Source: Xanthomonas sacchari
Lineage (GTDB): Bacteria > Pseudomonadota > Gammaproteobacteria > Xanthomonadales > Xanthomonadaceae
Assembly: GCF_040529065.1 (NCBI RefSeq)
Contig: NZ_CP132343.1
Coordinates: 1,798,001 to 1,862,000 of the forward strand
Direction of reading: 5' to 3'
DNA: 64,000 bases
Part shown: piece by piece, positions 25,571 to 33,862 of the stretch
How positions within the stretch are numbered: the stretch's first letter is position 1
Layout: every line of letters begins with the position of its first letter
Notes under the pieces: model-generated
Told to the model about the DNA's origin: nothing
Databases searched by the model: none
The model's input: the letters and a program-made list of their open reading frames with translations, nothing else
Translations under genes and position numbers: made by a program

Positions 25571-27981
25571 GCGGGCAGGGCATGCATCGGCATGGCACCG
25601 CCTGCGCGCACGCTGCTGCCGACGCGGCTGGGGCCGCGCTGGATCCTTCGCGGCGCCGCTTCCTGCAATGGAGCGCACTGGCGGTGGCCGCCGGGCTGCT
25701 GCGCTTCCCGCTGGACGCCGCCGCGTCCACGCCCGGGCGGGTGCAGGCGCTGCCCCTGCAGCAGGTCACGCTGAAACCCTCGCTGTTCCTGGACTCGCTG
25801 CAGACCAACCGCCGCTACCTGCTGGAACTGGAGCCGGACCGTCTGCTGCACAACTTCCTGCAGTACGCCGGCCTACCGCCGAAGGGCGCGGTGTACGGCG
25901 GCTGGGAGGGCGACACCATCGCCGGCCACACGCTGGGCCACTACCTCAGCGCACTGGCGAAGATGCATGCGCAGACCCGCGACCCGGTGCTGCGCGAACG
26001 CATCGACTACATCGTCGCCGAGCTGGCGCGTGCACAGGCGCAGGATCCCGATGGCTACGTCGGCGGTTTCACCCGCAAGAACGACAAGGGCGAGATCGAG
26101 GGCGGCAAGGCGGTGCTGGAGGATGTGCGCCGCGGCATCATCAAGGGCAGCAAGTTCAACCTCAACGGCAGCTGGTCGCCGCTGTACACCCAGCACAAGC
26201 TGTTCGCCGGCCTGCTCGACGCGCATGCGTTGGCCGGCAGCAAGCAGGCGCTCGAGGTGCTCCTGCCGCTGGCCGCCTACACCGCCGGCGTTTTCGATGC
26301 ACTCGATCACGCGCAGATGCAGACCCTGCTGGACACCGAGTTCGGCGGGCTCAACGAGTCCTACATCGAACTGGGCGCGCGCACCGGCGATGCGCGCTGG
26401 GTCGCCATCGGCAAGCGCCTGCGCCACGAAAAGGTGATCGACCCGGCCGCGGCCGGGCGCGACGAACTGCCGCACATCCACGCCAACACCCAGGTGCCCA
26501 AGTTCATCGGCGAGGCGCGCCAGTTCGAGGTCGCCGGCGATGCCGATGCGGCCGCGGCGGCACGGTTCTTCTGGGAGACGGTCACCGCGCACTACAGCTA
26601 TGTCATCGGCGGCAATGCCGACCGCGAGTATTTCCAGGAGCCGGATACCATCGCCGCGTTCCTGACCGAGCAGACCTGCGAGCATTGCAACAGCTACAAC
26701 ATGCTCAAGCTGACCCGGCACCTGTACCAGTGGACGCCGCAGGCGCGGTACTTCGACTACTACGAGCGCACGCTGCACAACCACACCATGGCCGCGCAGC
26801 ATCCGGCCACAGGCATGTTCACCTACATGACGCCGATGATCAGCGGCGGCGAGCGCGGTTTCTCCGACAAGTTCGATTCGTTCTGGTGCTGCGTCGGCAG
26901 CGGCATGGAAGCGCACGCGCAGTTCGGCGATGCGATCTACTGGCAGGATGCCACCTCGCTGTACGTCAATCTCTACATTCCCTCGCGGCTGGATTGGACC
27001 GAGCGCGATCTGGCGCTGGAACTGGACAGCGGCGTGCCCGACAACGGCAAGGTGCGTTTGCAGGTGCTGCGCGCCGGGCAACGCGCGCCGCGGCGCCTGC
27101 TGTTGCGGGTGCCGGCCTGGTGCCAGGGCCGCTACGCGCTGCGCGTGAACGGCAGCCCCGCACGGGCAGCGCTGGTTGATGGCTACCTGACGCTGGAGCG
27201 CGACTGGCGCGCCGGCGACGTGATCGACCTGGACCTGGCCACGCCGCTGCGGCTGGAACACGCCGCCGGCGACGCGGACACGGTGGTGGTGATGCGCGGG
27301 CCGCTGGCGCTGGCCGCCGACCTCGGGCCCGTGAGTACACCCTACGACGCGCCGGACCCGGCGCTGGTGGCCGCGGCCGATCCGCTACGCGGCTTCGCCG
27401 AACTGCCGCAGCCCGGCCATTTCCTGGCCAGCAGCACGCAGCCGCCGGGGCTGACCTTCGTGCCGTTCTACGCGCAGTACGAGCGCCGCAGTGCGCTGTA
27501 TTTCAAGCGCATGGGCCCGACCCAGTGGGCGCAGGAATCCCAGCGGCGGGCGCGCCGCCAGGCCGAGCAGGACAAGCTGCGTGCGATCGCGGTGGACATG
27601 ATCCAGTTCGGCGACGAAGCCTCCGAGCAGGCCCACCAGTTGCGCAGCGACACCTCCTTCGGCGGCGCCTACCGCCGCCAGCAGTGCCGCGACGTGCGCG
27701 GCAAGGGCTTCGTCGAGTTCCGCATGCGCGGCAGCGCGCAGCCGCTGGTGCTGCGGCTGCGCTTCTGGGGCAGCGACAAGGGCCGCTTCAACATCCTGAT
27801 CAACGGCAAGCTGGCGGTGGAAGTGGCGGTGGAGCGCGGCCAGGTGATCGATTTCGTCGACCGCGACTACCCGTTGCCGCCGGAACTGACGCGCGATGCG
27901 CAGCCGCTGACCGTGCGCATCGAGCCGCAGCACGGCGACACCGCCGGCCCGTTGTTCGGCGGCTGGCTGATCCCGGCGTGA
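25567..27981 (+). CDS. Beta-L-arabinofuranosidase, GH127/GH146 (HypBA1-like), Tat-exported
   Basis: An 804-residue protein. ATG 25567 is chosen because GGGAGG (25555-25560) sits six bases before it; a TTG at 25468 is in frame but weaker. A twin-arginine signal (SRRRFLQWSALAVAAG, about 28-45) exports it. The DUF1680 catalytic (alpha/alpha)6 barrel covers about 60-480 and holds the zinc-thiolate residues Cys371 and Cys374 (TCEHCNSYN) and Cys441-Cys442 (FWCCVGSG), with Cys442 equivalent to the cysteine nucleophile known for HypBA1. Beta-sandwich domains (DUF4986- and DUF6805-like) complete it; its length is closer to GH146 than to the shorter GH127 prototype. It removes beta-1,2-linked L-arabinofuranose, as found on extensin hydroxyproline. 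Confidence 0.9.
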   Translation: MSGQGMHRHGTACAHAAADAAGAALDPSRRRFLQWSALAVAAGLLRFPLDAAASTPGRVQALPLQQVTLKPSLFLDSLQTNRRYLLELEPDRLLHNFLQYAGLPPKGAVYGGWEGDTIAGHTLGHYLSALAKMHAQTRDPVLRERIDYIVAELARAQAQDPDGYVGGFTRKNDKGEIEGGKAVLEDVRRGIIKGSKFNLNGSWSPLYTQHKLFAGLLDAHALAGSKQALEVLLPLAAYTAGVFDALDHAQMQTLLDTEFGGLNESYIELGARTGDARWVAIGKRLRHEKVIDPAAAGRDELPHIHANTQVPKFIGEARQFEVAGDADAAAAARFFWETVTAHYSYVIGGNADREYFQEPDTIAAFLTEQTCEHCNSYNMLKLTRHLYQWTPQARYFDYYERTLHNHTMAAQHPATGMFTYMTPMISGGERGFSDKFDSFWCCVGSGMEAHAQFGDAIYWQDATSLYVNLYIPSRLDWTERDLALELDSGVPDNGKVRLQVLRAGQRAPRRLLLRVPAWCQGRYALRVNGSPARAALVDGYLTLERDWRAGDVIDLDLATPLRLEHAAGDADTVVVMRGPLALAADLGPVSTPYDAPDPALVAAADPLRGFAELPQPGHFLASSTQPPGLTFVPFYAQYERRSALYFKRMGPTQWAQESQRRARRQAEQDKLRAIAVDMIQFGDEASEQAHQLRSDTSFGGAYRRQQCRDVRGKGFVEFRMRGSAQPLVLRLRFWGSDKGRFNILINGKLAVEVAVERGQVIDFVDRDYPLPPELTRDAQPLTVRIEPQHGDTAGPLFGGWLIPA

Positions 27982-28475
27982 CCGCAACAGCGGCATCGCC
28001 GCGCGCAGCGATGGCAGTGTGTGCCTGCCGTGTCGTGTCTGCGCGACACACAACGCCATGCCTCGCCACGAGCGCCGCATGCAGGCGCGCAGCCACGCAC
28101 GACCATGCATGATTCCGCATGCGAAACCGCGAATCGCGACAAGACGCGGGCGTGCGCACACGGCACAGTGTGACCGCGTGATGAAAATCTGATCGCATCG
28201 TCGTACCGGCCGTGGCGCCGGCGCGCGCCACCGGAGCGCCGCCATCGTCGTCGGACGTCATCGTAGGAGCGGGGAGCCGCGCACGGCCGTGCGCGCAGGA
28301 AATCGGCCTCCCCGTTGTGCGCCAGGCCGTCGTGGTCCGGTGCAGGCACGCCACCGCAGGCGCCGCGCAGGCGCCACCGTCCAGCAGGTCCGTCCGTCGG
28401 CATGGCGCCGGCATGGCGTCGTTCGGCCTGCGTTTTTTCGCTGTTTCGTCTCGCCACCTTCCAGGAGCCCGCCCC
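27982..28475 (+). promoter_or_regulatory. Leader region of TonB receptor 2 (494 bases)
   Basis: No convincing gene is seen. GTGTCG-N8-CGACAC at 28030-28049 is a possible terminator hairpin for the arabinofuranosidase mRNA. Site D of the bipartite motif follows at 28106-28147, CACAGTGTGACC at 28164-28175, and then about 300 bases of GC-rich leader before the receptor ATG. The long leader parallels that of receptor 1. Confidence 0.5.
28106..28147 (+). promoter_or_regulatory. Bipartite island motif, site D
   Basis: TGCATGATTCCGCA (28106-28119) is followed after exactly 19 bases by ACAAGACGC (28139-28147). It precedes TonB receptor 2 and its GH43 partner by about 328 bases. The downstream CACAGTGTGACC starts 16 bases after the second box, almost as at site B (17 bases). 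Confidence 0.75.
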
Positions 28476-31352
28476 ATGTCGTTTCCGCAGCCACGCCCTT
28501 CCTTCCGTCATGCCGCGACGCCGCTGGCGCTGGCAGTCGCCACGGCCCTGTCGCTGGGGAGCGCAGGGGCGGCGCAGGCGCAGGAGGCGAGCGCCGACAG
28601 CGCCACCCAGACCCTGGACAGCATCGTGGTCACCGGCTCGCGCCTGCGCCGCGTCGATACCGAGACCGCCAACCCGGTGGTGACCATCAGCCGCGCGCAG
28701 ATCGAAGCCACCGGCAAGGCCACGCTCGGCGACTTGGTGCAGGAACTGCCGTCGATCGCCGGCAACGCCACCAATCCCAACACCAACAACGGCGGCGGCA
28801 CCGGCGCCTCGGTGATCTCGCTGCGCGGCCTCGGCGAGAAGCGCACCCTGGTCCTGGTCAACGGCACGCGCCTGGCCAGCAACGACGTCAATGCGATCCC
28901 GGCGACCATGATCGAGCGGGTGGAAGTGCTCAGCGACGGCGCCTCGGCGGTGTACGGCTCGGACGCGATCGGCGGCGTGGTCAACTTCATCCTGCGCAAG
29001 GGCTTCGACGGCGTCGAGGCCAGCGCCGATTTCGGCACCAGTTCGCGCAGCGACGGCAACCGCCGCAACTTCTCGCTCACCGCCGGCAAGACCGGCGAGC
29101 GCGGAAGCATCGTCGCCGGTCTGTCCTACCACGACATCGACCCGGTCTCGGCCGGCGCGCGCGCGTATTCCAAGGACGCGCTGTCGCTGATCGACGGCGT
29201 CGGGGTGAAGCAGGGCTCCTCGGCCACGCCGACCGGCAGCATCAGCTTCAACGACGGCTCTGCCGCGGCCAAGGCGCTGGCGGCCAGCAACGGCTGTTCG
29301 CGGGTCACCTTCAACGGCGGCAGCAGCAGCCCGACCAACGCCAGCCAGTACCACTGCTACGTCGCCTCCACCGATTCCTACAACTACCAGCCGTACAACC
29401 TGCTGCAGACCCCGCAGGAACGCACCAACGCCTTCGTGCTCGGCAGCTACCGCTTCAGCGACCACCTGGAAGGCTACGTCAACACCTATTTCAGCAAGAC
29501 CACCTCGTCCTCGATCATCGCGCCGATCCCGATCTTCGCCAACGGCGACAACTTCCTGGTCTCCTCCGCCAGCTACTACAACCCGTTCGGGGTCAACTTC
29601 GGCACCGACCGCAGCACCGGCACCTCGTACAACAACTTCAACACCCGCGCCACCGTGCTGGGCAACCGCCGCTACGAGTACAACACCTACAATTTCCAGA
29701 TCAATCCGGGCCTGCGCGGCAGCTTTGGCGACAGTTCCTGGCAGTGGGATGCCAGCCTCAACTACGGCAAGGTCAAGCAGAAGTCGATCAACTACGGCTT
29801 CCTCGACTACGCCGGCTTCAATGCCGCGGTGGGGCCGTCGTTCCTGGCCGCCGACGGCACGGTCAAGTGCGGCAGCGCCGGCGCGGTGATCGCCGGCTGC
29901 ACTCCGATCGACGTGTTCAACCTCAACGCCGCCAGCAACAAGGCCGCGCTGGAAGCGCTGGTGGTCAACCCGATCGTCACCAACGTCTATACGGTCAAGC
30001 AGTTCGAGGCCAACGCCAACGGCGAACTGTTCGCACTGCCGGCCGGCACCGCGAGCCTGGCCGTGGGTGTCTCCTATCGCAAGGAAAGCACCAGCACCGC
30101 CGCCGATCCGCTGTGGACCGGCGACGAGAACGGCATGTGCGGCGTGATCGAGTACTGCGCCTCGGTGCTCGGCGGCAGCTTCAGCGTCAAGGAAGCCTAT
30201 GCCGAAGCGCTGTTCCCGCTGCTGGCCGGGCTGCCGGGCGTGCATTCGCTCAACCTGACCGTGGGCAGCCGCTTCTCCGACTACGACACCGTCGGCAGCA
30301 AGACCAACAGCAAGGTCTCGCTGGAGTATCGCCCGATCGAGAACCTGTTGTTGCGCGGTACCGCCTCGCAGGTGTTTCGTGCGCCCAACATCAGCGAGCT
30401 GTATGCCGGCGTGGCCGGCGACGCGCCATCGGTCACCGATCCGTGCAACGGCTATACCGGCGGCCATGCCGCGGCCTGCGCCAACGTGCCCACCGACGGC
30501 AGCTACCAGCAGTCGGACAACCAGGTCGGCGCCAAGGCCTCCGGCGCGGCCGTGGCCGGCTACCAGCTCAAGCCGGAGACCGGCATGTCCTACGACTTCG
30601 GCGTGGTCTACGACCCGGGTTGGGTCGAGGGCCTGTCGATGAGTGCGGACCTGTGGAAGATCAACCTCAAGGACACCATCACCCAGGTCTCGGCGCAGAC
30701 GGTGCTCAACCAGTGCTACGCCAACGACGCCAGCGCGTTCTGCGCGCTGATCCACCGCAACGACAACGGCACCATCAACTACATCGCCGAGCCCACCGTG
30801 AACCTCGGCAAGCTGTGGGCCAGCGGCGCGGACTTCAGCCTCACCTACCGCCTGCCGGACACCGCCTGGGGCAACTTCAGCGCCGGCCTCAACGGCACCT
30901 ACGTGATCCGCTACGACATCAACCCCGATACCACCGACGCCAGCACCGTCACCATCCACAACGCCGGCAAGTACACCTATGCCTACGGCAACTTCCCGCG
31001 CTGGCGTGCCCTGGGCACACTGAACTGGAACCTGGGCGACTGGAGCGCCTCGTGGCGCATCCGCTACATCGGCCGCACCGAGATCGGCAGCGCCGATACC
31101 CGCCAGAGCCTGTCGGCCGATGCCGACCAGCCCGCCGTGGTCCGCGACATCGGCGCCTACGTCTACCACAGCGTGCAGGTGGGCTATCAGGTCAAGCCGT
31201 GGAACACCCGTTTCGAAGTGGGCGTGGACAACCTGGCCGACCGGCAGCCGCCGCTGTACTACGCCAACAACGTCACCAACGCCAACACCGACGTGGCCAC
31301 CTACGATCTGCTCGGCCGCTACTACTGGGCGCGGGCGACGGTGAAGTTCTGA
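28476..31352 (+). CDS. TonB-dependent outer-membrane receptor 2
   Basis: A 958-residue receptor from ATG 28476, with AGGAG at 28463-28467. The signal peptide ends about residue 36 (GAAQAQ); the plug (VTGSRLRRVDTETANPVV, LVLVNGTRLASNDV, SDGASAVYGSDAIGG) is followed by a barrel ending YYWARATVKF. It is the paralogue of receptor 1 and shares its extracellular-loop blocks (DPCNGYTGG, AACANVPT), which suggests related ligands. The stop is three bases from the start of the GH43_24-like gene, so the two are an operon that pairs an importer with an exo-acting galactosidase. No signalling domain is present. Ligand identity is inferred from the partner enzyme only. Confidence 0.93.
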   Translation: MSFPQPRPSFRHAATPLALAVATALSLGSAGAAQAQEASADSATQTLDSIVVTGSRLRRVDTETANPVVTISRAQIEATGKATLGDLVQELPSIAGNATNPNTNNGGGTGASVISLRGLGEKRTLVLVNGTRLASNDVNAIPATMIERVEVLSDGASAVYGSDAIGGVVNFILRKGFDGVEASADFGTSSRSDGNRRNFSLTAGKTGERGSIVAGLSYHDIDPVSAGARAYSKDALSLIDGVGVKQGSSATPTGSISFNDGSAAAKALAASNGCSRVTFNGGSSSPTNASQYHCYVASTDSYNYQPYNLLQTPQERTNAFVLGSYRFSDHLEGYVNTYFSKTTSSSIIAPIPIFANGDNFLVSSASYYNPFGVNFGTDRSTGTSYNNFNTRATVLGNRRYEYNTYNFQINPGLRGSFGDSSWQWDASLNYGKVKQKSINYGFLDYAGFNAAVGPSFLAADGTVKCGSAGAVIAGCTPIDVFNLNAASNKAALEALVVNPIVTNVYTVKQFEANANGELFALPAGTASLAVGVSYRKESTSTAADPLWTGDENGMCGVIEYCASVLGGSFSVKEAYAEALFPLLAGLPGVHSLNLTVGSRFSDYDTVGSKTNSKVSLEYRPIENLLLRGTASQVFRAPNISELYAGVAGDAPSVTDPCNGYTGGHAAACANVPTDGSYQQSDNQVGAKASGAAVAGYQLKPETGMSYDFGVVYDPGWVEGLSMSADLWKINLKDTITQVSAQTVLNQCYANDASAFCALIHRNDNGTINYIAEPTVNLGKLWASGADFSLTYRLPDTAWGNFSAGLNGTYVIRYDINPDTTDASTVTIHNAGKYTYAYGNFPRWRALGTLNWNLGDWSASWRIRYIGRTEIGSADTRQSLSADADQPAVVRDIGAYVYHSVQVGYQVKPWNTRFEVGVDNLADRQPPLYYANNVTNANTDVATYDLLGRYYWARATVKF

Positions 31353-31354
31353 GC

Positions 31355-32404
31355 GTGCCTTCCGGCAGTCCGACCCAGGACGTTGCAGCGCCCGTCGCAG
31401 GCGGGCGTCTGCGCCAGCGCAGCGTGATGTGGGGCTGCGCACTGCTGCTGGCGGCCCCATGCATGGCGGCTGCCGGTGCCGGGCAGATCCGCCCCGGGGC
31501 GGTGTGGAACGATCGCCAGGGCGTTGCCATCAACGCCCATGGCGCCGGCGTGCTGCGCGACCGCGACGGCACCTACTACTGGTTCGGCGAATACAAGACG
31601 GCCGGCGCGGGCGGCAATACCGCCCAGGTGGGCGTGTCGGTGTATCGGTCGCGCGACCTGTTGCATTGGGACAACCGCGGCATCGCGCTGCAGGTAGCCG
31701 ATGACCGGCAGTCCGATATCGCCAAGGGGGCCGTGATCGAGCGTCCGAAGGTGCTGTACAACGCAGCCACCGGCCGCTACGTGATGTGGTTCCACCTGGA
31801 GCGGCCAGGGCAGGGCTACAAGGATGCACGGGTCGGGGTCGCGATGGCCGAGCGGGTGGACGGGCCGTACCGCTACCTGCGTTCGTTCCGGCCCAATGGC
31901 CAGGAGTCGCGCGACATGACCCTGTTCCAGGACGACGACGGCAGCGCTTACCTGTTCTACAGCTCCGAAGGCAACGCGACGATGCATGTCACCCGCTTGC
32001 GTTCGGATTACCTGGATACCGAACCGACTTTCGCGCGCATTTTCGTCGAGCGCTGGCTGGAGGCGCCGGCGGTGTTCAAGCAGGCGGGGCGCTACTACTT
32101 CCTTGGTTCCGAATGCACCGGCTGGAAGCCCAATACCGCGCATGGCGCCACCGCGCCGTCACCGACCGGGCCGTGGACCGAGTTCGGCAATCCGGCCCGT
32201 GGCGAGGACGCTGCGCTGACCTTCCACAGCCAGAGCGCCTATGTGCTGCCATGGCCGGGAAGGCCAGGGCATTTCATCTATCTCGGCGACCGCTGGAATC
32301 CCGGCAATCCCATCGATGGGCGCTATGTCTGGTTGCCGTTGACGCTGGATGGCCAGGGCTTCCGGATCGATTGGCGCGATGCCTGGTCGCCTGCGCGGCA
32401 CTGA
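31355..32404 (+). CDS. GH43_24-like galactan 1,3-beta-galactosidase, secreted
   Basis: A 349-residue protein starting at GTG 31355, two bases after the receptor stop; ATG 31427 is an alternative giving a shorter signal peptide (MWGCALLLAAPCMAAAG). The five-bladed propeller begins with INAHGAGVLRDRDGTYYWFGEYK, a signature of subfamily GH43_24, whose members release galactose from the beta-1,3-galactan backbone of arabinogalactan proteins. Subfamily landmarks are present: Asp in SRDMTLF (pKa modulator), Glu in LEAPAVF (acid) and Gln in FHSQSAYV. The usual GH43 base Asp at the first blade is absent, as is typical of this subfamily. Family-level confidence is high; the subfamily rests on motif memory. 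Confidence 0.8.
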   Translation: MPSGSPTQDVAAPVAGGRLRQRSVMWGCALLLAAPCMAAAGAGQIRPGAVWNDRQGVAINAHGAGVLRDRDGTYYWFGEYKTAGAGGNTAQVGVSVYRSRDLLHWDNRGIALQVADDRQSDIAKGAVIERPKVLYNAATGRYVMWFHLERPGQGYKDARVGVAMAERVDGPYRYLRSFRPNGQESRDMTLFQDDDGSAYLFYSSEGNATMHVTRLRSDYLDTEPTFARIFVERWLEAPAVFKQAGRYYFLGSECTGWKPNTAHGATAPSPTGPWTEFGNPARGEDAALTFHSQSAYVLPWPGRPGHFIYLGDRWNPGNPIDGRYVWLPLTLDGQGFRIDWRDAWSPARH

Positions 32405-32447
32405 ATGCAAGCGATGTCTGGCGCGCCCACGCCATAGCCGCGCCGAT

Positions 32448-33470
32448 TTACTCCAGCAACGTCAGTAGGTCTCGATGCAGATCGCGCGGAATCCGCACGC
32501 CCTCGTGGAGGCTGCGCGCTCGCGCCTGATAGCGGCGTTGCGAGGGCAGCCGCGCACCGGTGTCCTGGTAGGCGGCGAAGAAGGCCTCGGCGCGTGCCAT
32601 GTGCGCGACCCGCTCGGCGCCCAGGAACCGCGCCGGATCGAGCGCCAGAATCAGTTCGCCATGGTAGGGCGAAGCGCCGGCGCCAGCGTCGTGGGCCAGC
32701 GATTCGGCGCTGGTCAGGTCGCCGATCAGCGGCCCGGCGATCAGTTCGATCATCGCCGACAGCGCCGAGCCCTTGTGGCCGCCAAAGGTCAGCATCGCGC
32801 CGCCGTCGGCGACCGCGGCCGGATCGGTGGTTGGCGCGCCCGCCGCATCCACCCCCCAGCCTTCGGGAATCGGCTGGCCGGCGCGGCGACGCAGCTCGAT
32901 CTCGCCGCGCGCTACCGCACTGGTGGCGAAATCGAACACGAACGGCGGCGCGTCCACGCGTGGCCAGCCGAACGCCAGCGGATTGGTGCCCAGCAACGGC
33001 GTGCGTCCGCCGGCCGGCGTGACCCAGGCGTGGCTGGGATTGCAGATCAGTGCGACCAGCCCGGCCTCGGTGGTGCGTTCGACTTCCGGCCACAGCGCAG
33101 AGAAATGCACGCAATGGTTGATTGCCAGTGCCGCCAGGCCATTGGCACGGGTCTTCTCGATCAACAGCGGCAGCCCACGCTCGAACGCCAGCAGCGAGAA
33201 CCCACCGCGTGCATCGACCCGCACGATGCCAGGCGCCTGATCGTGCACGACAGGCTCGGCATCGCCCACCACCTTGCCGTTGCGCAGCGTCGCTACGCAG
33301 CTGAGCGTCCGGTACAACCCGTGCGAGGCGCATCCGTCGCGTTCGCCGGCGACGATGGTATGGGTGAGCGCCTGCACGTGCGCGGGGCTGAAGCCGGCGT
33401 GGGTCAGGATACGCTCGACCAGGGTGGTGGCCTGGTCCAGGGACAGGGGGATGGTGTCGCTGGGGTTCAT
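32448..33470 (-). CDS. dpkA: Ldh2/malate dehydrogenase-family reductase, DpkA-like (pyrroline/piperideine-2-carboxylate reductase)
   Basis: A 340-residue cytoplasmic NAD(P)H-dependent enzyme of the atypical malate/L-lactate dehydrogenase superfamily. Features include GERDGCASHGLYR, the catalytic-region block NHCVHFSALWPEVE, GTNPLAFGWPR and DFATSAVARGEI. The HFxALWPxVE block is what I associate with Delta1-piperideine-2-carboxylate / Delta1-pyrroline-2-carboxylate reductases (DpkA), which also complete trans-3-hydroxy-L-proline breakdown to proline. It converges on the GH43 gene with 43 bases between them and no strong terminator. In the context of an extensin island it would recycle hydroxyproline-derived imines; that link is inference, and another Ldh2 oxidoreductase substrate is possible. 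Confidence 0.7.
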   Translation of the reverse strand: MNPSDTIPLSLDQATTLVERILTHAGFSPAHVQALTHTIVAGERDGCASHGLYRTLSCVATLRNGKVVGDAEPVVHDQAPGIVRVDARGGFSLLAFERGLPLLIEKTRANGLAALAINHCVHFSALWPEVERTTEAGLVALICNPSHAWVTPAGGRTPLLGTNPLAFGWPRVDAPPFVFDFATSAVARGEIELRRRAGQPIPEGWGVDAAGAPTTDPAAVADGGAMLTFGGHKGSALSAMIELIAGPLIGDLTSAESLAHDAGAGASPYHGELILALDPARFLGAERVAHMARAEAFFAAYQDTGARLPSQRRYQARARSLHEGVRIPRDLHRDLLTLLE

Positions 33471-33862
33471 CGAAAAAAAGCGAGGGGTAGAGGATGGCCT
33501 GATTCTCGCCTGCGCTGGGCATGGTGAGAAGCCAGAGGGTGTCAGCCCGAACCGAGCTGCTTGTCATGTTTGGAGTAAAGCGCGTCGAGCCGCGGTCTTG
33601 CTGGCGGTGCCAAACCTTGGGAAAGACGATCCGCCTATCGGATGTTTGAAAATTTCCTTGACAGCTATCCCTGAACCGATCCGATAATTCGACGAGGTCA
33701 GGACCTGGCCTATAGGGGATTTTGTTAGATCGATTGCCTCGTGCCCCGGCGCGATGGGGCGTTGTGTTTTTTGCGATTTCGTTACCGCGATGCCTCCCAG
33801 GAGAAGTATCGCGGTCGTCCAGAGAATTCGGCCCCTTCGGGCTGAAAGGGAAGAGGCAAGCG
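33471..33862 (+). promoter_or_regulatory. Divergent intergenic region between the reductase and the RHS gene (392 bases)
   Basis: No gene is seen. The reductase start lies at its left end on the minus strand and the RHS body at its right end. GC drops relative to the neighbours and a sigma-70-like promoter for the RHS gene is present at 33658-33688, leaving a leader of about 165 bases before ATG 33863. Confidence 0.5.
33658..33688 (+). promoter_or_regulatory. Sigma-70-like promoter of the RHS locus
   Basis: TTGACA at 33658-33663 matches the -35 consensus exactly. GATAAT at 33683-33688 matches five of six positions of the -10 box, with a 19-base spacer (18 if CGATAA is used). No other near-consensus pair was found in the gap before the RHS ATG. 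Confidence 0.55.

Noticed and set aside
13895-31460. Very long open frames on the minus strand opposite the TonB receptors and large glycosidases (for example 13895-17095, 17032-21492 and 27867-31460)
   Set aside because: They are antisense shadows caused by the GC-rich third positions of the real genes. Their products are Arg/His/Val/Ala-rich without any family motif, signal or ribosome site.
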